Both the position numbers and the translations under genes were made by a program. From Erwinia typographi (GTDB lineage: Bacteria; Pseudomonadota; Gammaproteobacteria; Enterobacterales; Enterobacteriaceae), in contig NZ_JRUQ01000051.1 of assembly GCF_000773975.1 (NCBI RefSeq), positions 62,001 through 126,000 on the forward strand: DNA of 64,000 bases, read 5' to 3'. Every line of letters begins with the position of its first letter. Within the stretch, counting starts at the first letter, position 1. Under the pieces are notes generated by a model. It did no database searches. It was given only the letters and a program-made list of their open reading frames with translations, and had not been told where the DNA came from. Below, one piece after another: positions 1 to 7,020 of this stretch.

Positions 1-100
1 CATCCGGGGTGTTGGCATAGCCGTGGGGGATGGACAATCCGATCGCCAGCGCTAGCAGTAGCGGGCGAAACGGTAAAAAAGCTGGCAGCGGTTTGGACAC
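1..100 (-). CDS. hrcC: HrcC type III secretin, 5' end only
   Basis: This partial gene runs off the left edge of the window. HrcC (SctC) forms the outer-membrane secretin ring of the Hrp injectisome. The start is a GTG at position 100, preceded by an AGGAG ribosome site five bases upstream. The 33 visible codons encode a basic, proline-rich N-terminus and a hydrophobic core (LLLALAIG) ending near an AxA-like cleavage site, as expected for a Sec-exported secretin. It begins 13 bases after the hrpG stop, so it is co-transcribed with hrpF and hrpG from the hrp box at 754-781. Identity rests on position after hrpF-hrpG and the signal peptide, because the secretin domain is not visible. Confidence 0.75.
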   Translation of the reverse strand, partial: MSKPLPAFLPFRPLLLALAIGLSIPHGYANTPD

Positions 101-113
101 GCTTTTCTCCTGG

Positions 114-509
114 TTATACGGACGTCGTAACGCGTTGCCGCGTCAGCAGGCTAAGCAGGGTTTCCTGCCACACCTCACACTGGTTGCACAGGCTTTCCAG
201 CAGAGTAACGGCATAATCGGTCTGGTCGTTCTTCAGCCGCAGTATCAGGCACAGTGTGTCGCTCTGCGGGTTCAGGCAGAGTGCGGCAGACTCATCGGCA
301 AAATGGGCCAGAGCCGGACGAGTGATCCTCAGCGCGCTCTGCATTACCTGAATATCGACCGGGACCGGTAGCTGTAATTCAGCAAGGTAATACCAGCCAC
401 CGGGGCGACGGCGCAGGCTGACGGGTATGTCGTCAATCCACAGCGACAGCTCGCCCTGGGGCTGGTCAAGACAGCGATCAATCAGCGCCGCTACATCAGT
501 TGATGGCAT
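114..509 (-). CDS. hrpG: HrpG type III secretion protein
   Basis: A 131-residue cytoplasmic protein lying between hrpF and hrcC, the position of HrpG in Erwinia and Pseudomonas Hrp1 clusters. In this family HrpG is thought to act with HrpF as a small chaperone or regulator for the HrpA pilin or for regulatory proteins. The start at 509 was chosen because the upstream extension to 674 would overlap nearly all of hrpF and reads as arginine/serine-rich out-of-frame sequence. From MPSTDVAALIDRCLD onward the sequence is ordinary protein with alternating strands and helices. The start overlaps the hrpF stop by 14 bases, suggesting translational coupling. No catalytic motif is visible. Confidence 0.7.
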   Translation of the reverse strand: MPSTDVAALIDRCLDQPQGELSLWIDDIPVSLRRRPGGWYYLAELQLPVPVDIQVMQSALRITRPALAHFADESAALCLNPQSDTLCLILRLKNDQTDYAVTLLESLCNQCEVWQETLLSLLTRQRVTTSV

Positions 510-723
510 CGATGATCGCCTTGCGAATGCCGTGCTTGTACTGGGTGTACTGCGAGCTGGCCCAGTTGGCATTAGAAAGGTCGAGCATCTCATTCTGAAA
601 AGCGTACATATCGCTAACGTTAAAGGGCTGGTCCTGGCTGCCCTCGGCAAACTGGTACATGTCCTTCTGCGCATGTACCACCTGATTGGTTAAGCGACGC
701 TGGATAGAGTCGTCGTAGCTCAT
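496..723 (-). CDS. hrpF: HrpF small type III secretion protein
   Basis: A 75-residue, mostly helical protein without signal peptide. It matches the size and position of HrpF, the first gene of the hrpF-hrpG-hrcC operon in Hrp1 clusters; the family member is a small component linked to pilin (HrpA) handling. An AGGAG ribosome site lies 8-9 bases before the ATG at 723. An hrp box at 754-781 sits about 30 bases upstream of the start codon, so this gene is likely the first of a separate HrpL-dependent transcript rather than only part of the hrpA operon. Confidence 0.75.
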   Translation of the reverse strand: MSYDDSIQRRLTNQVVHAQKDMYQFAEGSQDQPFNVSDMYAFQNEMLDLSNANWASSQYTQYKHGIRKAIIDAIN

Positions 724-753
724 CGTGTCGGTCTCCTGTGGGGGTCTGTAAGT

Positions 754-781
754 TATGTGGCCGCAGGTGCTGACCGGTTCC
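754..781 (-). promoter_or_regulatory. hrp box (HrpL promoter) for hrpF-hrpG-hrcC
   Basis: On the minus strand the sequence reads GGAACC, 15 bases, then CCACATA, an exact match to the HrpL (ECF sigma) consensus GGAACC-N15/16-CCACNNA. It lies between hrpE and hrpF and points toward hrpF. Confidence 0.9.
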
Positions 782-802
782 CAACGAGACGAAAAAAAGA
801 GC

Positions 803-1435
803 TTAAGAGAGGGAAGGGGAGGAAGGCGGGAGCAGCGCCTGGCAAAGCTGGGTCCAGCTCAGATGCAGTTCGCCCTTTTCGGTAGTCAGCACCAGGCTTT
901 CGTCCGGCAGCGCGGCGTCGCAGGAAAGCTCCCATCCCAGATGGGGATGCTGCGCCAGCCAGGCCTCAGCATCGGCCTGCTGCTGCGGTGGGCAAAGCAG
1001 CGTGGCGTTGGCCTGGCGTCCCTGTGCCTTCAGCAGTTGCTGAAGCATCGCCCGCAGGCGGTCGGGCGGGGGAAGCTCGGCCAGCAGCTGATTCATCGCC
1101 TGCGCCAGCAGAGCTTCAGCATGGGGCAGCAGTCCGGCCTGCCACTGCTGCTGCTGAGCCTGCCAGTCGCTGAACAGCTGTCCGCTGGCGGTTAAGAAAT
1201 CCTGCTGCTGTTTCGCCTTCTGCTCAGCTATCTCGGTTGCGAAACGCGCTTCAGCATCGGCCAGCAGGGTTTCAGCCTGACGTTCGGCATCGTCTAAGCG
1301 GGCCTGCGCCTGGCGCCCGGCAAGCTGCAAAATGTCGAGCGCCTGCTGATGTTCGGCAAGCGTCTCGCGAGTCAGCACCGTCCCGGTCGGTAGCTGAGGG
1401 TCATTCAGCAGGGTGATTTTCTTGGCGATCCACAT
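803..1435 (-). CDS. hrpE: HrpE/SctL stator protein of the T3SS ATPase
   Basis: A 210-residue glutamine- and alanine-rich protein with a long predicted coiled-coil/helical centre (about residues 25-90) typical of the HrpE/YscL/FliH family. This family binds the cytoplasmic ATPase HrcN and regulates it. The ATG at 1435 (MWIAKKITLL) was chosen over the longer frame at 1477 because FliH-like proteins begin with such a short strand and a GAGAG ribosome site lies about 8 bases upstream. It overlaps the end of hrpD by 35 bases, indicating coupled translation. It is followed by the internal hrp box serving hrpF. Confidence 0.85.
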   Translation of the reverse strand: MWIAKKITLLNDPQLPTGTVLTRETLAEHQQALDILQLAGRQAQARLDDAERQAETLLADAEARFATEIAEQKAKQQQDFLTASGQLFSDWQAQQQQWQAGLLPHAEALLAQAMNQLLAELPPPDRLRAMLQQLLKAQGRQANATLLCPPQQQADAEAWLAQHPHLGWELSCDAALPDESLVLTTEKGELHLSWTQLCQALLPPSSPSLS

Positions 1436-2009
1436 GCGGCACACTCTCAGGTTGCTGACTTTGCCAGATGGCGGCATCCCACAGCGCGGCCAGCCGCGAA
1501 GCGGGCAGGCTAACGGGCGGATGCTGTTCTGCCCCGGTCACCCACAATTTGGGAAACAGCAGGCGTAAGCGGGGCCAGCTGTCAGGGTAGATATTACGCA
1601 GCAGGGTCAGGCTCCCTGCGGCATAAGGCTGGAAACAGTCCGCGGAAAGCCAGTTCTCGCAGCGCAGTGCTTTAGCCAGCCGTCGGCACCAGATGCGGTT
1701 GGCCGGACTCAGGCCGGGTGGCTCTGACTGCGGCGCACAGATGCCCGCCAGCAGCGCCAGCAGCCGTTGCCGGCTCTCGCCCTGCAGCGCAATCAACGTC
1801 AGCAGGCGGGGTTCCGGCTGCGGGGGTAGGGCAGGACGGATGCCGAAGCTGGCGGCAACGGTCTGCGGATACTGCCAGGCCAGCAAACGCTGCTGCTCCT
1901 CCGGCATCGCATAGAATCCGCTGTCGCTCCAGCTGGCGTCAGCCAACTGCCAGTAGCCCTGATGCCACCAGTGCAGCCAGCTTTCCGCCTGCCGCTGATC
2001 CCAGCTCAT
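1401..2009 (-). CDS. hrpD: HrpD/SctK-type accessory T3SS protein
   Basis: A 202-residue soluble protein, tryptophan-rich at the N-terminus (SWLHWWHQGYW), occupying the hrpD slot between hrcJ and hrpE. HrpD belongs to the SctK/YscK group of sorting-platform proteins that link the inner ring to the ATPase stator. It starts three bases after the hrcJ stop and its end overlaps hrpE, so the genes form a tight operon. The family is poorly conserved, so the call depends mainly on order and length. Confidence 0.8.
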   Translation of the reverse strand: MSWDQRQAESWLHWWHQGYWQLADASWSDSGFYAMPEEQQRLLAWQYPQTVAASFGIRPALPPQPEPRLLTLIALQGESRQRLLALLAGICAPQSEPPGLSPANRIWCRRLAKALRCENWLSADCFQPYAAGSLTLLRNIYPDSWPRLRLLFPKLWVTGAEQHPPVSLPASRLAALWDAAIWQSQQPESVPHVDRQENHPAE

Positions 2010-2012
2010 CGA

Positions 2013-2792
2013 TTATTTCCCCGTCGCCGCGGCAGCATCTTTCGGTTTGCCTTTTTTGTTTCTTTTCCCTGGTCGGAACATCAGTACGCCGAAGGCGACC
2101 AGCAGCGCAATGGCCAACAGTGAGAAGACCCATTTCACCGTGGAGTATTGATCCGCGGAGAGCTGGAACGGCCCCATCTGCACCACCTCAACGCGGTCTT
2201 CATAGGTTTGTGCGGGCACAAAGACAATAGCCAGATCCTTATCGCTTTTTCCTGCCAGGCCCGGAATGCTGGTGGCGACCAGCCGACGGATGCGCGGCTC
2301 AATACTGTCTGGATCGAGGTTGCTGTGATATTTGATAAAGACCGACGCCGAGGCTGGCTGAACCGGCTCGCCAGGGGCTAACCTTTCAGGTAAAACGACG
2401 TGTACGCGAGCGACCACCACGCCATCGATTTGTGCCAGCGTGGATTCAACTTCCTGTGAAAGCGCATAAATATAGCGGGCGCGTTCCTCCATCGGGCTGG
2501 AGATCACGCCGCTTTTCTGGAAGACTTCCCCCAGATTGGTACGCGCCTTGCGCGGCAGGCCGGCGGAGTCGAGGATATTGACGCTTCGTTCAATATTCTT
2601 TGCGTCCACCGATACGGAAATGCCGGTTTTTTCAATCAGCTTTTGCGCCGGGATTTGGTGCTGATTCAGCTCAGCAATAATGTCGTTGGCGTCGTTTTCG
2701 GCCAGTCCGCTGAACAGAACGGTTTGGTCACCGCAGCCAGCCAGCAGCATTACCAGCGATATAGCCGCCAGCCAGTTCACAAGCTTTTTCAT
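2013..2792 (-). CDS. hrcJ: HrcJ inner-ring lipoprotein (SctJ)
   Basis: A 259-residue lipoprotein of the inner-membrane ring of the injectisome (YscJ/PrgK/FliF family). A type II signal peptide is clear: a positively charged start, a hydrophobic stretch and the lipobox LLAGC with Cys20. The two ring-building domains follow (VLFSGLAENDANDIIAEL... and the region around residues 100-180). A single membrane anchor (about residues 214-234, VFSLLAIALLVAFGVLMF) and a short lysine-rich cytoplasmic tail end the protein. It lies eight bases after hrpB with no good ribosome site, consistent with translational coupling inside the hrpA-hrpB-hrcJ-hrpD-hrpE operon. Confidence 0.95.
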   Translation of the reverse strand: MKKLVNWLAAISLVMLLAGCGDQTVLFSGLAENDANDIIAELNQHQIPAQKLIEKTGISVSVDAKNIERSVNILDSAGLPRKARTNLGEVFQKSGVISSPMEERARYIYALSQEVESTLAQIDGVVVARVHVVLPERLAPGEPVQPASASVFIKYHSNLDPDSIEPRIRRLVATSIPGLAGKSDKDLAIVFVPAQTYEDRVEVVQMGPFQLSADQYSTVKWVFSLLAIALLVAFGVLMFRPGKRNKKGKPKDAAAATGK

Positions 2793-2800
2793 TGGGTGGG

Positions 2801-3172
2801 CTACTGTAGGTTGGTCAATTTATCGATGCTCTGCACGCCCTTGGCGACAATTTTGGCATTCATTAAATTTTCGATGTAATAATTAGACAGCGCGGCGTTC
2901 GCCTGGCTGAATTCTAATAAATTGGAGGATTTTGACGCTTTCTGTAAATCCTGATAGGTCTGTTTTCTTTCCCGCTCATTATTATTTAGCGTATCGGCCA
3001 GGCCGGAAAGAAAGTTTGTGACGTTAGACGGCGCCGAGACTTTTTCTACCTGAGGTTCTTGTTTTAACTGCGCGGAAAAAAAATCAACGTCGTTTTGATC
3101 GGGCTGAACAATGGACGACTTGTCGGCCAGATCGGTAGGGGCTACCCCGGACTGCGAAGGTGAAATTTTCAT
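2801..3172 (-). CDS. hrpB: HrpB inner-rod protein (SctI)
   Basis: A 123-residue small secreted component. The C-terminal half is helical and amphipathic (LLEFSQANAALSNYYIENLMNAKIVAKGVQSIDKL), the pattern of the YscI/PrgJ/HrpB inner-rod family that caps the basal body beneath the needle or pilus. The N-terminal half is polar and probably disordered. It follows the pilin gene hrpA and precedes hrcJ, the same order as in Erwinia amylovora and Pseudomonas syringae. Confidence 0.88.
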   Translation of the reverse strand: MKISPSQSGVAPTDLADKSSIVQPDQNDVDFFSAQLKQEPQVEKVSAPSNVTNFLSGLADTLNNNERERKQTYQDLQKASKSSNLLEFSQANAALSNYYIENLMNAKIVAKGVQSIDKLTNLQ

Positions 3173-3254
3173 GGCTGTTAACTCGCACTGAAGAGGACGG
3201 CGAAAGGGTAGGAAACAGTGCGGGCCAGGGCACGAACCCGCACAGAAGGCGAAA

Positions 3255-3485
3255 CTAGTACTGAATTTTCACCTGAGCGGCGGCAGAACCGGCCTTGCTG
3301 GCGCTGTCCGCAATGCCGTTCATTTTGTTGTTCTGTGCATCCAGCTTTGCTTTATCTACCATATCCTGCTGCATCTGGCCCTGAACATCCTGCATCTGGG
3401 ACATGAAGCTTGCGCCGTCAGTAGCACTTTCCATTTTAGTCGCGGCTGAAGCTGTTGATGAAATACCACTAGAGACTGTAGACAT
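3255..3485 (-). CDS. hrpA: HrpA Hrp pilin
   Basis: A 76-residue serine/alanine-rich protein with no cysteine or tryptophan, the major subunit of the extracellular Hrp pilus through which effectors travel. The ATG at 3485 was chosen over the longer frame at 3566 because an AGGAG site lies 6-7 bases upstream and because the longer frame would run through the hrp box at 3537-3564. The N-terminus is serine/threonine-rich; the central part (SFMSQMQDVQGQMQQDMV) is a helix rich in Met and Gln; the C-terminus is a second helix ending VKIQY. Hrp pilins diverge fast, so identity rests on position, size and composition. Confidence 0.88.
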   Translation of the reverse strand: MSTVSSGISSTASAATKMESATDGASFMSQMQDVQGQMQQDMVDKAKLDAQNNKMNGIADSASKAGSAAAQVKIQY

Positions 3486-3536
3486 AGTGTAACTCCTGAT
3501 TGATATATGAGTTTGAACATCAGCGTATTCGTGTAT

Positions 3537-3564
3537 TAAGTGGGTGGTGAAGTTAAAGGGTTCC
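3537..3564 (-). promoter_or_regulatory. hrp box (HrpL promoter) for the hrpA operon
   Basis: On the minus strand the sequence is GGAACC, 15 bases, CCACTTA, matching the HrpL consensus exactly. It is about 50 bases upstream of the hrpA start codon and should drive hrpA-hrpB-hrcJ-hrpD-hrpE. Confidence 0.92.
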
Positions 3565-3638
3565 ACAAAAAATTATTTTTATTTTTTTTGATTGTAAATT
3601 GAATGAGTAAAATATAATTCACCAACGCAACTACGCCT

Positions 3639-4559
3639 TCAGGCAACAATATTCAGCAATTTGATCCGGTGATAGAGCGTCCGGCGCGGAATGCCCAACT
3701 CATGCACGACATCATCAATTTTATGGCCGTGGCGGTGCAGGCAATCTTTAATCAGGCTGCGCTCAATGCGGCGTAGTCTGTCTTTCAGCAGCGTGGCCTC
3801 CCCCTCTCCGCTCATAATTGTGCTGAGTGGGGGCAGGCGAAGTACGTGGCGTTCGGCCGCCGCCTTCAGCTCGCGGATGTTTCCCGGCCAGCTGTGCAGC
3901 AGCAGCGCTTCATCCAGCGCCAGAGAACGGGCCGGTACGGCCTGCTGCAGGCGCATAGCCGCTTCCTGAGTAAACCGACGAAACAGTGGAATGATCAGTT
4001 CGGCGTGCGAACGCACGGTGGGCGTTTCAATTTTGATGGTGGAAAGACGAAAATAGAGATCGCGTCGAAAGCGACCCTGCTCAACCAGCTCAACTAAAGG
4101 AGTCTGGGAGGCGGCAATGACCCGCAGATCCAGCTGAACGGCCTGCGTGGAACCCAGCCGCTGAATCGATCGGGTTTCCAGAACCCTTAACAGCTTTGCC
4201 TGTAGAATCAGCGGCATACTGTCGATTTCATCCAGAAAGAGAATCCCCTTATCCGCAGCTTCAATATAGCCCGCGCGTGAATGGCTGGCTCCGGTGTAAG
4301 CGCCAGCCATAACGCCAAACAGCTCGCTCTCGGCGAGATTTTCAGGAATTGCGGCGCAGTTAACCGGCACCAGCGGGCCCTTGACGCCCGACAGATGATA
4401 GATTCGGCGGGTTAATGTGTCTTTACCGGTTCCGGTTTCGCCTTCCAGCAGCAGATCGACTTTTAACGGCGCAAGCGTATTGACCATCGGATGAAGCCTG
4501 GCGTGGATATCTCCGGTAGCCAGCTCGATATTGTCGCCTTTATCACTACCCATAAGCAT
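3639..4559 (-). CDS. hrpS: HrpS sigma-54 enhancer-binding activator
   Basis: A 306-residue AAA+ activator of RpoN-dependent transcription; in Hrp1 systems it switches on hrpL. It lacks an N-terminal receiver domain. Visible motifs are Walker A (GETGTGKD), the sigma-54 contact loop in the form GAYTGA (GAFTGA in most relatives), Walker B (ILFLDEID) and a C-terminal Fis-type helix-turn-helix (LGIPRRTLYHRIKLL). AGGAG lies five bases upstream of the first ATG at 4559. It sits next to hrpA as in E. amylovora, but the usual upstream partners hrpX/hrpY/hrpL are not in the window; a harpin gene lies there instead. Confidence 0.95.
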   Translation of the reverse strand: MLMGSDKGDNIELATGDIHARLHPMVNTLAPLKVDLLLEGETGTGKDTLTRRIYHLSGVKGPLVPVNCAAIPENLAESELFGVMAGAYTGASHSRAGYIEAADKGILFLDEIDSMPLILQAKLLRVLETRSIQRLGSTQAVQLDLRVIAASQTPLVELVEQGRFRRDLYFRLSTIKIETPTVRSHAELIIPLFRRFTQEAAMRLQQAVPARSLALDEALLLHSWPGNIRELKAAAERHVLRLPPLSTIMSGEGEATLLKDRLRRIERSLIKDCLHRHGHKIDDVVHELGIPRRTLYHRIKLLNIVA

Positions 4560-4748
4560 ACTTTCTCCTGTCTTCCCTCAGAGGAATTTTACATCTGGTG
4601 ACATGATGCGAAATATGAGACGAAAAAGAACTCTTCTGCTGTCTGAGTGACCAGCCTTTAACCTTCAATTTCACTTACTATTTACTAGCCTTATACGCCT
4701 CGGCTATCAGTCTCATCTGAACTTTATGTGAGGATCTCCGTGCAGCGA

Positions 4749-4766
4749 TGTAGGGAAATCCCTACA
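4749..4766. promoter_or_regulatory. 18-bp dyad upstream of hrpS, possible HrpY/UvrY-type site
   Basis: TGTAGGG-AAAT-CCCTACA is a perfect inverted repeat (7+4+7) about 190 bp upstream of the hrpS start and 114 bp before the harpin hrp box. It fits the general form TGTARG-N6-CYTACA bound by NarL/FixJ-family regulators such as GacA/UvrY. HrpY, which activates hrpS in Pantoea and Erwinia, belongs to the same family. Assignment to a particular regulator is inference. The remainder of 4560-4879 shows no gene. Confidence 0.45.
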
Positions 4767-4879
4767 CAAAAATCGCCTCGCACTGATAAGTGAATGTAAA
4801 TAAGCGCATTATTTAGGTTGCTAATCGTAAGGAATTTGTAATTTTAATTGCAGAAAGCACAGCTTTATTTCAGCGCCAT

Positions 4880-4907
4880 GGAACCCTGTCCGCCTGTTCT
4901 CCACCCA
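4880..4907 (+). promoter_or_regulatory. hrp box (HrpL promoter) for the harpin gene
   Basis: GGAACC, 15 bases, CCACCCA matches the HrpL consensus. It lies 88 bases before the harpin ATG at 4995. Because it falls inside the longer open frame starting at 4848, it also shows that the upstream start is not used. Confidence 0.92.
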
Positions 4908-4994
4908 GTAAGCGAGAAGAAGCCTCGCCGATCCCTTAAGGACTGGCGCAGAGCCGACTCACAGATAGTCTCATTTCAATCAATGGAGGTTCCC

Positions 4995-5729
4995 ATGAGT
5001 GGCATGAAAATAGGTGGCGGTGCTAACGGCGCGTTGGGCGGTGGTCTGGACAACATTGGCTCAAAATTCACCGACCTGGGGAAGAAGTTCGACGGCGACA
5101 GCAACAATTCTGGCAAAACGAATTCCGGCAATGGCGGCAGCGGGGCGCTGAACTTCGGTTCGAGTGCGTTGGGTAAGATCATCGATCACGGCGTGCAGTT
5201 CGGTAGCCAGGGAGGCAACAAGCCCTCGCAGGTATCGGACGCCAGCAGCGGTAGCGAGGGCGGTCAGGGGGTAGGCGGTGAGGAAAACAGCACCATGAAC
5301 AGCATTACTCAACTGCTGAACGCCATCGTGCAGTTGCTGAAGGGACAGCAGGGCGGTGAGGAAGGCAGCAAAACGGGAACCGACGCCGGTAACGGCAGCG
5401 GAACTGGCAGCGGCGGTACGCAGGAGGCTGGTAGCGGGGATATTCTGACCCAACTGATGGACATGATTAAGAAAATGCTGGGTCAGCAATCTTCTGACGG
5501 TTCCGAAGGCACTTCTGATGCCGGCAGCCAGTCTGGCAGCGGCAGCTCCTCACCGGCCGCTGCGCAAAGCAGTAACGGCTCGCAGGAAGCGGGACAGGAC
5601 GGTAGCGGTATGGCTGGTAAGCTCGGCAGCGCGCTACAGATGCTGGGGCTTGGCGCACTCCTTTCCGCTCTGCAGAGTGGAGGGGGGACAGGCGCTCAGG
5701 GTGGCAGTGAAGGCACCAGCACCAAATAA
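4995..5729 (+). CDS. Harpin-like secreted protein
   Basis: A 244-residue glycine/serine-rich protein without Cys, Trp or Tyr, the composition of harpins: heat-stable T3SS-secreted helper proteins that aid translocation and trigger plant defence. Three amphipathic helices stand out from the glycine-rich background: residues about 101-117 (NSITQLLNAIVQLLKG), 149-163 (DILTQLMDMIKKMLGQ) and 206-228 (KLGSALQMLGLGALLSAL). The first two resemble each other and recall the helices of Hpa1/PopA harpins as much as HrpN. It is far shorter than E. amylovora HrpN (about 400 residues) and lacks its C-terminal region. The ATG at 4995 follows GGAGG and the hrp box. It takes the hrpN position but I would not fix the symbol. 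Confidence 0.82.
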   Translation: MSGMKIGGGANGALGGGLDNIGSKFTDLGKKFDGDSNNSGKTNSGNGGSGALNFGSSALGKIIDHGVQFGSQGGNKPSQVSDASSGSEGGQGVGGEENSTMNSITQLLNAIVQLLKGQQGGEEGSKTGTDAGNGSGTGSGGTQEAGSGDILTQLMDMIKKMLGQQSSDGSEGTSDAGSQSGSGSSSPAAAQSSNGSQEAGQDGSGMAGKLGSALQMLGLGALLSALQSGGGTGAQGGSEGTSTK

Positions 5730-5773
5730 ATCCTTTGTCCGGCAGAGCCCCCTTCACTGGCAAGCGGGGTGAC

Positions 5774-5798
5774 AGAAAAACGGCCCCTGAAAGGGGCC
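5774..5798 (-). terminator. Rho-independent terminator after the 81-residue gene
   Basis: GGCCCC-TTTCA-GGGGCC followed by GTTTTTC on the minus strand. It lies just after the end of the minus-strand gene at 5818; the stem may also slow transcription from the harpin gene on the other strand. Confidence 0.7.
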
Positions 5799-5817
5799 TG
5801 AAATGCTGGAAACGGCA

Positions 5818-6063
5818 TTAATGAGGCTGGATAAATCCGGCTTTAACCATCTGTTCCCTGAACGCGCTGGCGATAGCCTTATTACCGCCGGTAATGGGAT
5901 AAATCACGTTGTTTACCACATCGTCAAGGTAGTGTTCGTTAAACTCCTGAAGGGTGAGTTGCGAACCCCCTTCGTCGTTGATGGCAATAGAGCCTTTAAT
6001 GTGGTCACCTGCGTGCCTGGCCTTCAGGCTGTAGCGGCCCATGCTGCTGTTAATTGTGCTCAT
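5818..6063 (-). CDS. Uncharacterised 81-residue protein at the hrp cluster edge
   Basis: I do not recognise this protein. It is 81 residues, soluble, with no signal peptide or cysteine. The first half has alternating charged strands (YSLKARHAGDHIKGSIAIND) and the second half is helical (LQEFNEHYLDDVVNNVIYP). An excellent AAGGAG site lies 6-7 bases before the ATG at 6063 and a terminator follows the stop, so it is likely a real single-gene transcript. It is convergent with the harpin gene. No hrp box is visible upstream, so a role in type III secretion is suggested only by location. The following 335 bases (6064-6398) show no gene. Confidence 0.65.
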   Translation of the reverse strand: MSTINSSMGRYSLKARHAGDHIKGSIAINDEGGSQLTLQEFNEHYLDDVVNNVIYPITGGNKAIASAFREQMVKAGFIQPH

Positions 6064-6398
6064 AAGATCTCCTTGATAATCGTCTTGGATGCGTCATAGC
6101 AAGTGAGTCCATAGCAAATGACATTACTCAGTCTAGTCAACTTCAGCGCACAGCTGTAAGCCTGGTTTGTAAAGAAAAGCCAGAGCGTGATCGCTATCGC
6201 GAAATAGAAAAGTTGCATCTTCGCAAATGAGCTGTTTGTTTAACTTTCTGAAAAACATATGTTTTATATTTTACTGGCTTTGAGCCGAAGGTGACGTGGC
6301 GCAGTGCAATAAGTCGGTGAATGGGCAAGGAAAACAATCTTCTTCTATACTCAAGCCACTACATCGTAGTGACTTTTTATCTGGCTGAGGAAAATGGA

Positions 6399-6482
6399 AT
6401 GAAGATTATTCTCTGGATTATTGCGATTATTTTTATTGTAGGACTGCTAACCATCACCGGTGTCTTCAAAGTCCTGTTCTGA
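6399..6482 (+). CDS. yohP: YohP small inner-membrane protein
   Basis: A 27-codon gene, MKIILWIIAIIFIVGLLTITGVFKVLF, closely resembling E. coli YohP as I remember it (also 27 residues, MKIILW... GLL..TGVFK). It is a single transmembrane helix with one lysine near each end. A GAGG ribosome site precedes the ATG at 6399 by about 8 bases. Its physiological role is not settled; the E. coli protein has been used as a model for post-translational membrane insertion. The stop codon abuts the stop of the opposing zinc-ribbon gene at 6483. Confidence 0.8.
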   Translation: MKIILWIIAIIFIVGLLTITGVFKVLF

Positions 6483-6680
6483 TTACGTCTCAGGAGGCAG
6501 TGAAGATTGTTGAGCCGTCTCTTTTTCACTGCCCGGCCGCTTTATGTTGAAACAAAGATCGCTCAGGGTGATTGGGGTGTTGCAGGCCGCGCAACGCGCG
6601 CCATGATGCTGACCAAATCTGTCTCCTTTCGTGGTAAAGATTATTCTGCCCCCACCGCATTTATTGCAGCAAATCCTCAC
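6483..6680 (-). CDS. Small zinc-ribbon-like protein
   Basis: A 65-residue protein with two CxxC knuckles, CNKC near residue 5 and CAAC near residue 33, the arrangement of a zinc ribbon. The GTG at 6680 was chosen because GGAGG lies nine bases upstream; the alternative TTG at 6707 would place that ribosome site inside the gene. The C-terminal tail is polar and probably disordered. I do not recognise a named family. It is convergent, stop to stop, with yohP. Function is unknown; small zinc-ribbon proteins of this type are often nucleic-acid-binding. Confidence 0.6.
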   Translation of the reverse strand: MRICCNKCGGGRIIFTTKGDRFGQHHGARCAACNTPITLSDLCFNIKRPGSEKETAQQSSLPPET

Positions 6681-7020
6681 GAGCTCAGACCTCCATGTTT
6701 TAAGCAAAATCCTATTTTATCAAAAAAAACCGCCGCATTAATAAATAATATTAATCATTTTCGCTCGTAACATTTTCGCATAACAAGCTGAATTAAAAGG
6801 ACAGGCCTGTGTATTATGGGGGGATGAGGCGTGATTCACGATTAAGGATTTTTCTCAGAAACAGCCGAAAAGAGCTATTCTCCGATATTTTTTAGCATGT
6901 TTTCGCGAAAATTTGGCGCTGAGCAGGATAAGTCCTGGAGAATCTTAACGCCTTTATTGTTAACATTTTTCTCATAGTGAACCTCCGACTTTCTCCGCAT
7001 CTTATTAGTAATGGCGGGTA

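Noticed and set aside
1718-2230. 170-residue plus-strand frame over hrpD/hrcJ
   Set aside because: Ala/Pro/Ser/Arg-rich shadow of well-supported minus-strand genes.
4848-4994. N-terminal extension of the harpin frame
   Set aside because: It spans the hrp box at 4880-4907, so this stretch is promoter, and the ribosome site GGAGG precedes the ATG at 4995.
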